Shown in pieces: positions 16,837 to 25,641 of a stretch of DNA of 49,008 bases. Positions within the stretch are counted from its first letter, which is position 1. Each line of letters starts with the position of its first letter. The DNA is from JBCCEV01 sp039030125 (lineage in GTDB: Bacteria; Pseudomonadota; Gammaproteobacteria; Ga0077536): positions 1 to 49,008 of the forward strand of contig JBCCEV010000004.1 in NCBI GenBank assembly GCA_039030125.1. The letters run 5' to 3'. The notes beneath the pieces were generated by a model. It did no database searches, was not told the DNA's origin, and was given only the letters and a program-made list of their open reading frames with translations. The position numbers and the translations under genes were made by a program.

Positions 16837-17643
16837 AAGCGCGAACAGGTAGATGAGCAGGAATAACGCAAAATAATATTCCTGCGGTTCGCTATAGCGG
16901 ATTTCGTAGGGAATTGCCGGCCACGCGAATAACTCCTTAAGCCGCTCCGGCATACGGATAGCGATCGCGAGCGCGGCGGCAACAAAACATTCGTGCGGTG
17001 GCCAAAACCAGCGGCCAAATTCGCCACCGGCAGTAGGCGGCTTCTTGCGCGCTACCAAGGGCACGATCAAACCGCCCACCAAGACCCATAGCTCAAGCAA
17101 AAGTCGCGGCTTTTGATCGAGCCAGCTGCTCATATTGTGCAGGTTTGTCTCTGCTTGATTGTTGAGCGAAAGAAACACCTCTGGTGTTTGCCAACCGAAT
17201 AGATGTTGACCCCACGACAGTTCCTCCCCAGCAAAATAGAAACTCCCCACGGTCACCAATGTTATCCACGTTGCGACAGCGCGCGAGTGGCTGCGCCAGG
17301 CCAGCCGGCTTGCTCGGATTCCGAAATACAGCGCACAGAAAGCGACCACCGGCGTGGCGAGCTCGATTAAGCCTCGCTCCCCATCGATGTATTGGGAATA
17401 AAAGGTCGGATCTATAACCCGGATCGGCGCGATGATGAGTAATAACAGTGGCGGAAACCACAGCCACAGCCACAATGGGACGTCTACCGTCTGGCGCGCC
17501 GCTAACTCAGAGCGGCTGGCGCTCTCAGATCCAATAACGATCGAGTAGAAGAAGCGCAAAGATGCCGAACAAATAAGGGATGGAAAATTTAAAGGTTTCG
17601 AACGCCAATTGATCGTCGTGATCAAACTGCATGCGAACGGCAT
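16819..17643 (-). CDS. Multipass membrane protein with GEELSWGQ motif, unknown function
   Basis: I do not assign a function. The protein has about five to six hydrophobic segments after residue 55 and a conserved-looking block FAGEELSWGQHLFGWQTPE followed by NNQAETNLHN, which I recall from unannotated membrane proteins. The start is uncertain: the listed ATG overlaps cyoE by 119 nt, and the first conserved hydrophobic segment begins near residue 57; TTG codons at 17559 or 17475 are possible, without clear ribosome sites. It occupies the place after cyoE often held by Sco1/SenC. The 3' end overlaps rpoH by 18 nt on the other strand. Confidence 0.7.
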   Translation of the reverse strand: MPFACSLITTINWRSKPLNFPSLICSASLRFFYSIVIGSESASRSELAARQTVDVPLWLWLWFPPLLLLIIAPIRVIDPTFYSQYIDGERGLIELATPVVAFCALYFGIRASRLAWRSHSRAVATWITLVTVGSFYFAGEELSWGQHLFGWQTPEVFLSLNNQAETNLHNMSSWLDQKPRLLLELWVLVGGLIVPLVARKKPPTAGGEFGRWFWPPHECFVAAALAIAIRMPERLKELFAWPAIPYEIRYSEPQEYYFALFLLIYLFALSRRLR

Positions 17644-18415
17644 AGTAAAGGAAGCCCAGGTTCAAAACACTCGCGCCCACCAAATAAACTTCGCCCGCCA
17701 TGTACGTCGCGTACGGGAGCATGGCAATCACAAAGAGCAAGATTGTATAGAGCAGAATTTGTTGGCGGGTGTAGTCGACGCCGTGAGTCACCGGCAGCAT
17801 TGGAATTTTTGCGCTCGCGTAATCGTCACGCCGGTAGATGGCCAACGCCCAAAAATGCGGTGGCGTCCAAGCGAAAATAATTAAGAACAACAACAATGAA
17901 TGTGGATCAAGGGAGCCCGTGATCGCCGTCCAACCCAACACCGGTGGTGCGGCTCCCGCGGCACCGCCAATAACGATATTCTGCGGCGTCGCATACTTGA
18001 GGTACATCGTGTAGATCACGGCATAGCCGATGAGGGATAGGAACGTCAAAATAGCGGTGAGTGTGTTGCTGAAAACGACGAGCAATGTCATCGATGTCAG
18101 CGCGAGCAGCAGCGCGAAAATCAACGCATGAATCCGCGATAGACCGCCTTGCGGCAGCGGCCGGTTCCTAGTGCGCGCCATCAAGGCATCGATGCGGTGT
18201 TCGGCGACATGGTTTATCGCCGCCGCTGAACACGCCGCCAGCCCGATCCCGAGGCTTGAGGCGGCATAAACCAGCCAGGATGCCGGAGCACCAGGGGCTA
18301 AAAACATACCAATAACCGCCGTAAAGACGATTAAGGACACCACGCGCAATTTGCACAGCGCCAAGTAATCGCGCCAGTCCCCTAGGGCCGGTTGATCAAG
18401 AGTCGTTTCGCTCAT
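17525..18415 (-). CDS. cyoE: Protoheme IX farnesyltransferase (heme O synthase)
   Basis: CyoE/CtaB adds a farnesyl group to heme B to make heme O. The 296-residue protein is a UbiA-type prenyltransferase with about eight or nine membrane helices and the motif NHVAEHRIDALMARTRNRP followed by the loop YRRDDYASAKIPMLP. It overlaps ctaA by 20 nt, and heme O is the substrate of that enzyme. The pathway supplies heme A for the oxidase encoded alongside. Confidence 0.95.
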   Translation of the reverse strand: MSETTLDQPALGDWRDYLALCKLRVVSLIVFTAVIGMFLAPGAPASWLVYAASSLGIGLAACSAAAINHVAEHRIDALMARTRNRPLPQGGLSRIHALIFALLLALTSMTLLVVFSNTLTAILTFLSLIGYAVIYTMYLKYATPQNIVIGGAAGAAPPVLGWTAITGSLDPHSLLLFLIIFAWTPPHFWALAIYRRDDYASAKIPMLPVTHGVDYTRQQILLYTILLFVIAMLPYATYMAGEVYLVGASVLNLGFLYYAVRMQFDHDDQLAFETFKFSIPYLFGIFALLLLDRYWI

Positions 18416-19400
18416 CGTCGTGTTGATACGTCGAGAAAAATAGTGCCGCCACGATTGACATCAGTAGCAGAGCAGCCACGCCATTGTGCGCCACAGCAAC
18501 GTGCAGCGGCAGCCCGAGAACCACGTTAGAAACGCCTAACGCGAGCTGCGCGCCGAGCGCCACGAGTATACACCAGCCGCTGCGACGCACCCATGCGCGA
18601 GGCGAGCGCAGCGCCCAGAAAACAACAAAACACAGGTAGGAGGCAACAACCCCGGCGCCGATACGATGCGCAACCTGAATGGCCGTTCGGGAGGGTGAGT
18701 CCAACACCCCAAATTCGTAATTAATACCCAAGCCTCGCCACAAGACGAAGGCCTCCGAGAAATTCATGTTCGGCCACCAAGCGCCTTGGCATTTGGGGAA
18801 ATCGGTACAGGCCAAAGCCGCGTAGTTGGCGCTTGTCCATCCGCCCAGGAATATTTGAAAGAAGACCAGCGCGAGGGCGACGATTAACAACGTGTTGATC
18901 GGTGTCTCAGGCCGATGCGACTTCCTCTCGTGCAACACATTCAACAATAACCAGCCCATGAGCGCGAAAATGAGCATGCCACCGAGCAGATGCGCGCTGA
19001 CCACCAGCGGTTTGAGCAGCAAGGTGACTGTCCACATACCGAGCGCACCTTGGAATAGAACGACCCCAAGGAGCGCTGCAGCCAGTGGGCGCAGCCGCTG
19101 CCACCCGGCGCGCAGCCAAACCAGCGCGTTGAGAATGAGGATCCCCAGGCCGAGTACCGTGGCGATATAACGGTGCACCATTTCCTTCCTGGCTTTGCCG
19201 TACTCGAACGGCCGCGCGGCCAGCATTTCCTCCGCACCGGAAAGTTCGCCTTCGGATTCGACCAACAGCAACTCCCCATAACAACCTGGCCAATCGGGGC
19301 AACCTAATCCCGCATCGGCGAGACGAACCGAAGCGCCATAGGTAATAACGCCAAAGGTGAGTACGACCAACAAGGGAATGAGTACTCGCACGGCAATCAC
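18396..19400 (-). CDS. ctaA: Heme A synthase
   Basis: CtaA oxidises heme O to heme A for cytochrome aa3 oxidase. The 334-residue protein shows eight predicted membrane helices in two halves and ligand-type histidines (MVHRYIA, SAHLLGG, VAHRIGAG, VAHNGVA), plus the cysteine-containing segment GLGCPDWPGCYG. The GTG start at 19400 gives a GTGA overlap with the upstream gene; a longer frame exists but overlaps that gene by 100 nt. Confidence 0.93.
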   Translation of the reverse strand: MIAVRVLIPLLVVLTFGVITYGASVRLADAGLGCPDWPGCYGELLLVESEGELSGAEEMLAARPFEYGKARKEMVHRYIATVLGLGILILNALVWLRAGWQRLRPLAAALLGVVLFQGALGMWTVTLLLKPLVVSAHLLGGMLIFALMGWLLLNVLHERKSHRPETPINTLLIVALALVFFQIFLGGWTSANYAALACTDFPKCQGAWWPNMNFSEAFVLWRGLGINYEFGVLDSPSRTAIQVAHRIGAGVVASYLCFVVFWALRSPRAWVRRSGWCILVALGAQLALGVSNVVLGLPLHVAVAHNGVAALLLMSIVAALFFSTYQHDDERNDS

Positions 19401-19984
19401 CGAATACGCGAAGCACGCAGCAGGCGCTTCAGATCCTTTTGAATGTCTCCGGGGCTGGTCTGCGCTGCATAGAACAAAGGAATTTGCCCGCGCCAATCAA
19501 CAAGCACGTAGCCGGCACCGGCAAAGTCAGTTTGTGAGCGCAGGGCCGCTACCAACCAGTCGCGGGCCTTCTCGTCCACCACCGTATGAACGGCACGGCT
19601 CACGGCATCGGGCGCTGGACTAGCGGTCAAGAAACCTAACTCGGTGCGCGTCCCGTCATGACCCAAGGTACCCCTGATGTCGACCAACTTACCGATTCGA
19701 TCGAGGCACTCACTGCCGCAGGTCGGCGCGGTGTAGAGCACTAGCCACTGTCCGACTGCAAGCGTGTTGTTGCTCAACGGTACTTTGCTGATTAACGCGC
19801 GCGCGTCGATGGTCGGATCAAGTAGCGTACCTCGATTTAACAGCTCAGCCGGACCATCCACCTTGTAGCTGCCGACCGACCACCATGCCAGCACAATCGG
19901 CGCAAGGAAGAGGATGATGAGTAGCAAAAGCTGCCACCGACCCTTGCTGCGCTCGGCCAGCGGCTCCACTTGATCGTCAATCAT
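19397..19984 (-). CDS. Cytochrome oxidase-associated membrane protein with CxxxC motif
   Basis: A 195-residue protein with a single N-terminal membrane helix (about 18-38) and a periplasmic domain of probable thioredoxin-like fold. LVLYTAPTCGSECLDRIGKL contains a CxxxC motif reminiscent of Sco proteins, but the Sco-type downstream His is not obvious. Similar genes lie between surf1 and ctaA in Pseudomonas-type oxidase clusters. Start ATG at 19984 overlaps surf1 by 8 nt. A role in copper or redox assembly is my inference. Confidence 0.78.
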   Translation of the reverse strand: MIDDQVEPLAERSKGRWQLLLLIILFLAPIVLAWWSVGSYKVDGPAELLNRGTLLDPTIDARALISKVPLSNNTLAVGQWLVLYTAPTCGSECLDRIGKLVDIRGTLGHDGTRTELGFLTASPAPDAVSRAVHTVVDEKARDWLVAALRSQTDFAGAGYVLVDWRGQIPLFYAAQTSPGDIQKDLKRLLRASRIR

Positions 19985-20699
19985 TTGAACGCTTCCACTG
20001 CGAGAGCACGAACAACAAAACCAATACCCCTGCCATTGCGAACCACTGCACGGCATACGCATGGTGGCGGGCGGCACCATTGCCCGGCGGTGACCAATCC
20101 GTCTCCAGCGCGATCGGGTTGTTGGCATCCAAATAAAGAACCAGCGGACTGAGGCCCGCTAAATCGAAGCGCTCGCTGAGATCAGAGAAATCGATGCGCT
20201 GAAGTCGCCACCGATCTTCGTTCATCTTTTCTATTTGCGCTGAATCGTCGTTGATAGCAATACCACTGGCCGGCGCTGGACCCAACCGACCCGTTAGTGT
20301 CGTTTGGCCAATGCGCTTATCCACTGCAGGGACCGTCGCGCGGTCGCTGGTGCTTGAAAGCCAACCACGATTAACCAAAAAACGTGCGCCACCGACCGTT
20401 TGGAATGGTTGCAGAACCTCGTATCCGGCGCGTGCGGCGCGGATCCGGTTATCGAGAAAAATCAACGGCGCCGACATTTCACCGCGCGCGCGGATAGCAA
20501 TCCAATGTAGTGATCGCGGCTCCCCCGCTGGCAGTGCATCCAGATCCAGCGCTGGCTCCTGCAGGCGTTTTACATAAGTTTGATAACGTGCGTCTTTTTC
20601 AGCCGCACGAGACAGCTGCCATACCCCCAAACTACACAACAGCGCGAAGAGCACCAAGAATCCGGTGTATTTCGTCACCTGTGCGAGTTTCAAGTGCAT
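19977..20699 (-). CDS. SURF1 family cytochrome oxidase assembly protein
   Basis: SURF1 proteins assist heme A insertion into subunit I. The 240-residue protein has the expected two terminal membrane helices (about 10-28 and 215-233) around a periplasmic domain with the RFLVNRGWL and ALETDWSPPGNG segments of the family. The ATG at 20699 is chosen over the 14-residue longer frame because the hydrophobic segment follows soon after it. It overlaps the next gene by 8 nt. Confidence 0.9.
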   Translation of the reverse strand: MHLKLAQVTKYTGFLVLFALLCSLGVWQLSRAAEKDARYQTYVKRLQEPALDLDALPAGEPRSLHWIAIRARGEMSAPLIFLDNRIRAARAGYEVLQPFQTVGGARFLVNRGWLSSTSDRATVPAVDKRIGQTTLTGRLGPAPASGIAINDDSAQIEKMNEDRWRLQRIDFSDLSERFDLAGLSPLVLYLDANNPIALETDWSPPGNGAARHHAYAVQWFAMAGVLVLLFVLSQWKRSND

Positions 20700-20767
20700 T
20701 GCATTCTCACTCTGGTGGATAATTACACCCTGGCGACGCATTCGCCGATAACAGGGTAGGCCATTTC

Positions 20768-20971
20768 GTGACCGCTAAAATTGTAATCGCCGTCGTTTTC
20801 CTCGCCATTCTTGTGGCACTCGGCATCGCTTTCAAGAATTTGATGTTCGGCGACCGTAAAGACGATACGTCGACCGTTCGCGCGCTGACTTACCGCGTTG
20901 GGCTGTCGGTCGCGCTATTGATAGTGATTGTGGTCATGGCTTCACTGGGTTTGATCGAACCCAACCAATGA
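20768..20971 (+). CDS. Twin-transmembrane protein, DUF2909-like
   Basis: A 67-residue protein with two hydrophobic helices (about 4-21 and 45-63) joined by a polar loop FGDRKDDTSTVRALTYRVG. Small proteins of this shape (DUF2909) are found beside oxidase genes in Pseudomonas. GTG is the start. It is divergent from surf1 and convergent with ctaE, and a strong terminator follows. Function unknown; an oxidase accessory role is inferred from position only. Confidence 0.8.
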   Translation: MTAKIVIAVVFLAILVALGIAFKNLMFGDRKDDTSTVRALTYRVGLSVALLIVIVVMASLGLIEPNQ

Positions 20972-20975
20972 TCTC

Positions 20976-21001
20976 AAGACCAATCCTTGGTCTTATTTTT
21001 T
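20976..21001 (+). terminator. Rho-independent terminator of the DUF2909 gene
   Basis: AAGACCAA at 20976-20983 and TTGGTCTT at 20987-20994 form a perfect 8-bp stem with a TCC loop, followed by A and six T residues. It lies five bases after the stop codon and protects the convergent ctaE end from read-through. Confidence 0.9.
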
Positions 21002-21023
21002 ACGGCAGCGGCAGGGCGCCGGT

Positions 21024-21902
21024 TCAGATCCAATAAACGAAAATGAACAAACCTAGCCAAACGACGTCGACAAAATGCCAATACCAAGCAACGCCTTCAA
21101 AGGCGAAATGATGCTTGGGCGTGAAATGGCCCCTGACACATCGCACTAGGATGACGAACAACATGATGGTGCCCATGGTGACATGGAATCCATGAAAGCC
21201 CGTCAGCATGAAAAATGTAGCGCCGTAGATCCCGGCGTTTAGGGTGAGGTCAAGATCACCAAACGCATGACCATACTCACCGATCTGCAGGTAGATAAAG
21301 AAAATTCCGAGCGCGACCGTAGCGCCCAGCCAGATGTTGAGTTGTTGACGATCGTTTTTCTTGAGTGCCCAGTGCGCGATCGTAACTGTGACGCCACTGG
21401 CCAGGAGAATCATGGTGTTCCAAAGCGGAATACCCCATGCGCCGATGACCGCCTTGGCCTCCTTGAACGCAAGATTGTCTGGCACCTGCAATAGCGGCCA
21501 TGTCGCCGCGAAATCTGGCCATAAAAATTGATTCGTGGATAAGCCCGAGCCTTCGCCTCCAAGCCACGGCACGGAATAGATCCGCGCATAGTAGAGCGCG
21601 CCGAAGAAGGCCGCGAAAAACATCACTTCCGAAATAATGAACCACGCCATCCCCATGCGAAAACTGATATCGACGTCATCATCGTAGAGCCCACCTTCAC
21701 TCTCCTTCACGACGACCCCAAACCAGCCAAAGAGCATGAAGACAAACAACAAAAAGCCAGCGCCGAGGACGACGGGGCCAAATGTCATGTCGTTAAGCGT
21801 TGCGGCACCGCCAACGAACATCGTGAAAATAGAAAAACTTGCGATGAGCGGCCAGGGGCTCGGTTCGGGGACGTAATAGGCGGGATGATGGCTATCGGAC
21901 AT
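21024..21902 (-). CDS. ctaE: Cytochrome c oxidase subunit III
   Basis: Subunit III of the aa3-type oxidase, a seven-helix protein thought to support stable proton uptake. The 292-residue sequence contains the family segments MAWFIISEVMFFAAFFGALYY, LTGFHGFHVTMG and VAWYWHFVDVVWLGLF. ctaG precedes it on the strand, 23 bases upstream. Confidence 0.95.
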   Translation of the reverse strand: MSDSHHPAYYVPEPSPWPLIASFSIFTMFVGGAATLNDMTFGPVVLGAGFLLFVFMLFGWFGVVVKESEGGLYDDDVDISFRMGMAWFIISEVMFFAAFFGALYYARIYSVPWLGGEGSGLSTNQFLWPDFAATWPLLQVPDNLAFKEAKAVIGAWGIPLWNTMILLASGVTVTIAHWALKKNDRQQLNIWLGATVALGIFFIYLQIGEYGHAFGDLDLTLNAGIYGATFFMLTGFHGFHVTMGTIMLFVILVRCVRGHFTPKHHFAFEGVAWYWHFVDVVWLGLFIFVYWI

Positions 21903-21925
21903 GGCGGCTCCCTCTCGTTTTGCGG

Positions 21926-22468
21926 CTACGAACGCTCGGCCGTTTCCGGCGCTTCAAAAAACGTGTACGCCAGCGTCAAGGTTCGAATATGGTCAGGAAG
22001 ATCGGGCGTGACGACAAAACGCACTGGCATTACGCGTCTTTCCCCGGGTTCTAATGTCTGCTGCGTAAAACAAAAACACTCGGTTTTGTTGAAATAACGC
22101 GACGCCGTATTGGGTGCAACACTAGGCACCGCATGCCCGATGATCGGATAGGCAGCTTCGTTATAGGCTTCAAATTGTACCGTAGTCGCGGCCCCGGGAC
22201 GCACCACGACGCGGGCTTCGACCGGACCAAATTGCCACGGCAGGTCGCTGCTGACATTGGTTACGAACTCAACGGTGATTTCGCGAGATTCATCGACCGT
22301 CATAGCCGCCGCTTCAGCGCTCGTCAGCCGCCCGGTTTTACCGTTGAGCCCGGTTACCTCACAGAAAACATCATAAAGCGGCACCAGTGCATAGCCGAAG
22401 CCGAACATGGCGAGCGTTGCGACAAATAGCTTTGCAGCGAGCTTTCGATTGCGAGCTTGATGGTTCAT
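21926..22468 (-). CDS. ctaG: Cytochrome c oxidase assembly factor CtaG/Cox11
   Basis: CtaG delivers copper to the CuB site of subunit I. The 180-residue protein has one N-terminal membrane helix and a periplasmic domain bearing the copper motif ECFCFTQQ near residue 130. It begins immediately after the small upstream gene's stop. A ctaG gene fits the copper oxidase next to it. Confidence 0.95.
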   Translation of the reverse strand: MNHQARNRKLAAKLFVATLAMFGFGYALVPLYDVFCEVTGLNGKTGRLTSAEAAAMTVDESREITVEFVTNVSSDLPWQFGPVEARVVVRPGAATTVQFEAYNEAAYPIIGHAVPSVAPNTASRYFNKTECFCFTQQTLEPGERRVMPVRFVVTPDLPDHIRTLTLAYTFFEAPETAERS

Positions 22469-22594
22469 TTATAAGTGCATGAGGATGAAAGCGGCATAAA
22501 CGCCGATGGCCGCTGCGCCCAAAATCATCGCCATGCGTGCCGCACGGCGGCGGCGCTTGGCATGGTCCTGATGTACTTCTTCACGGACGGTCAT
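22469..22594 (-). CDS. Small cytochrome oxidase assembly-type membrane protein
   Basis: A 41-residue ORF, MTVREEVHQDHAKRRRRAAR and then a single hydrophobic helix (about 21-40), fits exactly between ctaD (6 bases away) and ctaG (adjacent start). Similar tiny single-helix proteins occur at this place in other proteobacterial oxidase operons. It is short, so support rests on position, coding frame and hydrophobic character. Function not established by sequence. Confidence 0.75.
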   Translation of the reverse strand: MTVREEVHQDHAKRRRRAARMAMILGAAAIGVYAAFILMHL

Positions 22595-22600
22595 CAACAA

Positions 22601-24196
22601 TTAGCGCATGCCCCCCTCGATCGTCGCCGGATCGGGTGGCGTATTAAAACTGTGATATTCCGGTGGCGAAGACAGCGTCCACTCAAGACCGCGAGCGCCC
22701 TCCCAAACCTGCGAAGTCGCTTTCTCACCGCCGCGAGCGCATTTGATGATGACCCATACGAACAACAGTTGCGATGCGCCAAACGCAAAACCGCCGACGC
22801 TGGAAATCCAATTGAAATCGGCGAACTGCACAGCGTAGTCAGGGATCCGGCGGGGCATGCCCGCGAGCCCGAGAAAATGTTGCGGGAAAAACAACACGTT
22901 CACCGAAATCACGGATGTCCAGAAATGTAGTTTTCCAAGTTTTTCGTCGTACATGTTGCCGGTCCATTTTGGTAACCAAAAATAGACTCCTGACATGATG
23001 GAGAATACAGCGCCTGTGACCAGCACGTAGTGGAAGTGCGCGACAACGAAGTAGGTGTCGTGATACTGAAAGTCCACCGGGGTCACGCCGAGCATTAACC
23101 CTGAGAAGCCGCCGATGGTGAACAAAATGACGAAGGCCAACGAAAAGAGCATGGGCGTCTCGAAGGTCATCGAGCTTTGCCACATGGTGGCGATCCAATT
23201 AAACACCTTAACGCCGGTCGGCACCGCGATCAAAACTGTTGTGTACATAAAGAACAGCTCGCCCGCCAACGGCATACCAACGGTGAACATATGATGCGCC
23301 CAGACGATGAAAGATAAGAAGGCGATAGCTGCGGTCGCGTAGACCATTGAAGTGTAGCCAAACAGGGGCTTGCGACAAAACGTTGGAATGATCGCCGAAG
23401 CCACGCCAAAGGCCGGCAGTATCAAGATGTAGACCTCAGGGTGACCGAAAAACCAGAAAATGTGTTGAAACATGACTGGATCGCCACCGCCGGCGGCGCT
23501 GAAGAACGCGGTGCCGAAAAACTTATCGGTAAGCAACATTGTCACGGCACCGGCCAGAACGGGAATGGAGGTGATCAGCAAGAAGGCCGTGATGATCCAG
23601 GTCCAGACGAACAGCGGCAGCTTCAATAGCGTCATGCCCGGTGGCCGCATGTTGAACACCGTCACGATGACGTTTATCGCGCCGGCAATTGAAGAGGCGC
23701 CCATGAAGTGGACCGCAAAAATCAGTAGCGGGAAGGCGTCGCCAGTTTGGAGCACAAGCGGCGGATACATGGTCCATCCACCGGCCGGCGAGCCGCCAGG
23801 CACAAACAGGGTGGCTAGCAACAAGGAAAACGCGAACGGCAGAATCCAGAAGCTCCAATTGTTCAGCCGCGGCAACGCCATGTCAGGCGCCCCGATCATG
23901 ATTGGGATCATCCAGTTTGCGAAACCCGTCCATGCCGGCATCACCGCGCCGAAAATCATGATCAGGGCATGCATTGTGGTCATTGAATTAAAGAATTGGG
24001 GGTCAACCCACTGAATACCTGGCGAGAACAGCTCCAGACGGATGATCATCGCCATCGCGCCGCCGATGAAGAACATCACCAGTGCGAAAATTAAGTACAT
24101 CGTGCCGATGTCTTTATGGTTTGTCGTGAACAGCCAGCGCTTGATACCGCTGGGATGATGATCGTGATGTTCGTCGTGTGTAGTGGCTTCGCTCAT
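22601..24196 (-). CDS. ctaD: Cytochrome c oxidase subunit I
   Basis: The catalytic subunit holds heme a and the heme a3-CuB site and pumps protons while reducing oxygen. The 531-residue protein has twelve membrane segments, HPEVYILILPAFG (including the CuB His and cross-linked Tyr), WAHHMF, and HDTYFVVAHFHYVL with heme-ligand histidines. EWT...SPP near the end is typical of A-type oxidases. ATG start at 24196. Confidence 0.97.
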   Translation of the reverse strand: MSEATTHDEHHDHHPSGIKRWLFTTNHKDIGTMYLIFALVMFFIGGAMAMIIRLELFSPGIQWVDPQFFNSMTTMHALIMIFGAVMPAWTGFANWMIPIMIGAPDMALPRLNNWSFWILPFAFSLLLATLFVPGGSPAGGWTMYPPLVLQTGDAFPLLIFAVHFMGASSIAGAINVIVTVFNMRPPGMTLLKLPLFVWTWIITAFLLITSIPVLAGAVTMLLTDKFFGTAFFSAAGGGDPVMFQHIFWFFGHPEVYILILPAFGVASAIIPTFCRKPLFGYTSMVYATAAIAFLSFIVWAHHMFTVGMPLAGELFFMYTTVLIAVPTGVKVFNWIATMWQSSMTFETPMLFSLAFVILFTIGGFSGLMLGVTPVDFQYHDTYFVVAHFHYVLVTGAVFSIMSGVYFWLPKWTGNMYDEKLGKLHFWTSVISVNVLFFPQHFLGLAGMPRRIPDYAVQFADFNWISSVGGFAFGASQLLFVWVIIKCARGGEKATSQVWEGARGLEWTLSSPPEYHSFNTPPDPATIEGGMR

Positions 24197-24235
24197 GAAC
24201 CTTGCCTCAAATAATTACTCGTTCGCACGCGTGGG

Positions 24236-25090
24236 CTAGATTTCGCCGGCCGTGGCCGATCCACCCGCGACTGCCGCTGTTGCCGGCGCATCACCCTTCA
24301 TTTGCGCGACCCATTGCTCGTATTCTTCCTGCGAAACTGCTCTGACGACCACGGGCATGAAGCCATGGTCCTTGCCGCACAGCTCGGCGCACTGACCGCG
24401 ATAGACACCAGGCTGCTGGATCGTCGCCCACGATTCATTGATGAATCCTGGGATCGCATCGCGCTTCCAGCCCAAATCTGGCACCCACCAAGCATGAATA
24501 ACATCGGCCGCCGTCGTCAGGAACCTGATTTTCTTGTTGACGGGAACGACAACATAGTTATCGACATCGAGCAGATAGTGCTCAACCGATGCCGGATCGA
24601 TTCCCGAGTCCATCCGCCGCGCCGCATTACTGTCCGCGTCGATGGTACTGAAAAACTGGATGTCATCGTCAATGTAGTCGTAATGCCATTTCCATTGATA
24701 ACCGGTGACTTTGATCGTCATGTCGGCGTTGGCAACGTCCTCCATTTGAATCAACGCCTTGGTGGCGGGAAATGCCATGCCAACCAGAATCAATAAAGGC
24801 ACCAAGGTCCAAGCGATCTCAGCTCGTGTGTCTTCGTGCCAAGTCGCGGGCACCGCGCCTTTGGATTTCCGAAACCGGAGCATCGAGTAGAACATCACGC
24901 CGAACACCACAATTCCGATCACAGTGCAGATTCCTAGAATCAGCATGTGCAGGTCATAAACGGTGTTGCTGTAAGGCGTAACGCCACGCGTGAGGTTAAG
25001 CGCCCAATCTGCGCTCGCAATACCCGGCAAACAGGCGGCCGCTGTCGCGCCCGCTGATCGGCTTATTCGGTGTGGCTGAAAGATCGCCAT
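24236..25090 (-). CDS. ctaC: Cytochrome c oxidase subunit II
   Basis: Subunit II accepts electrons from cytochrome c at the binuclear CuA site. Ligands visible are His199 and Cys234, Glu236, Cys238, His242 and Met245 in GQCAELCGKDHGFM. A signal sequence (about 1-27) is followed by two membrane helices (about 48-70 and 91-112). No cytochrome c domain is fused at the C-terminus. The ATG at 25090 has GGAGAGAG ahead of it; a 16-residue longer frame lacks this. Length 284. Confidence 0.95.
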   Translation of the reverse strand: MAIFQPHRISRSAGATAAACLPGIASADWALNLTRGVTPYSNTVYDLHMLILGICTVIGIVVFGVMFYSMLRFRKSKGAVPATWHEDTRAEIAWTLVPLLILVGMAFPATKALIQMEDVANADMTIKVTGYQWKWHYDYIDDDIQFFSTIDADSNAARRMDSGIDPASVEHYLLDVDNYVVVPVNKKIRFLTTAADVIHAWWVPDLGWKRDAIPGFINESWATIQQPGVYRGQCAELCGKDHGFMPVVVRAVSQEEYEQWVAQMKGDAPATAAVAGGSATAGEI

Positions 25091-25114
25091 AATTGTCTCT
25101 CTCCTACGATGACA

Positions 25115-25144
25115 CGCGCTTTGATCGAAACGCCGCAAAGCGCG
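25115..25144. repeat. 9-bp inverted repeat between the DUF2244 gene and ctaC
   Basis: CGCGCTTTG at 25115-25123 is the perfect complement of CAAAGCGCG at 25136-25144 with a 12-base loop. It lies in the 68-base gap before ctaC. There is no T-run, so it may be an operator, an RNA hairpin, or a terminator requiring Rho. Confidence 0.5.
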
Positions 25145-25158
25145 CGCAGTGCAACATT

Positions 25159-25641
25159 CTAACGATTTTTGCTCAAAGCGTTAATCAACGCGCCGTGTAT
25201 TTCTAACCGTTCGTCCTCAGTCAGAAACTGTGCAATGCGGCATTCCCGGCCCGACTCGCGCAGAACCAAAACGGAGGGATGGCCGCGATAGCGCGATGAA
25301 TTAAGCGCAACCTGAACCCAGTAGCGGTCAAACTCGACACGGTTTTCAATGCTTTGCCGGCCCGATTCGACGACCAAGTGGCTACCTTCGAGCGTGATCA
25401 CCTCTCGGTGCTGTCCGGACCTTGAGACCATGTAAAACGCCAGACCGACCAATACCGCCTCAAGGCCCGAGAAAGGCAAAATCAGCGGCCAGCCGGCGAT
25501 GAAAAAACCGACACCAATGCCGAGGCACCAGCTACCGATTGCCACCACCACCCATTTGGTCTGGGTCCACGATAGCGAGCGGGTCGGGCGCAGTACCCAC
25601 TGGCTCATCGCAGGGGTGTCGGAGCTAAATGCGTTGATCAT
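25159..25641 (-). CDS. DUF2244 family membrane protein
   Basis: A 160-residue protein with two adjacent membrane helices (about 30-75) and a soluble C-terminal part containing HLVVESGRQ and NRVEFDRYWVQV, matching DUF2244 by memory. The family's function is unknown; it often lies beside cytochrome oxidase genes. The start ATG at 25641 overlaps the bioD stop (ATGA), so it is translated with the biotin operon, while ctaC follows 68 bases downstream. Confidence 0.82.
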   Translation of the reverse strand: MINAFSSDTPAMSQWVLRPTRSLSWTQTKWVVVAIGSWCLGIGVGFFIAGWPLILPFSGLEAVLVGLAFYMVSRSGQHREVITLEGSHLVVESGRQSIENRVEFDRYWVQVALNSSRYRGHPSVLVLRESGRECRIAQFLTEDERLEIHGALINALSKNR

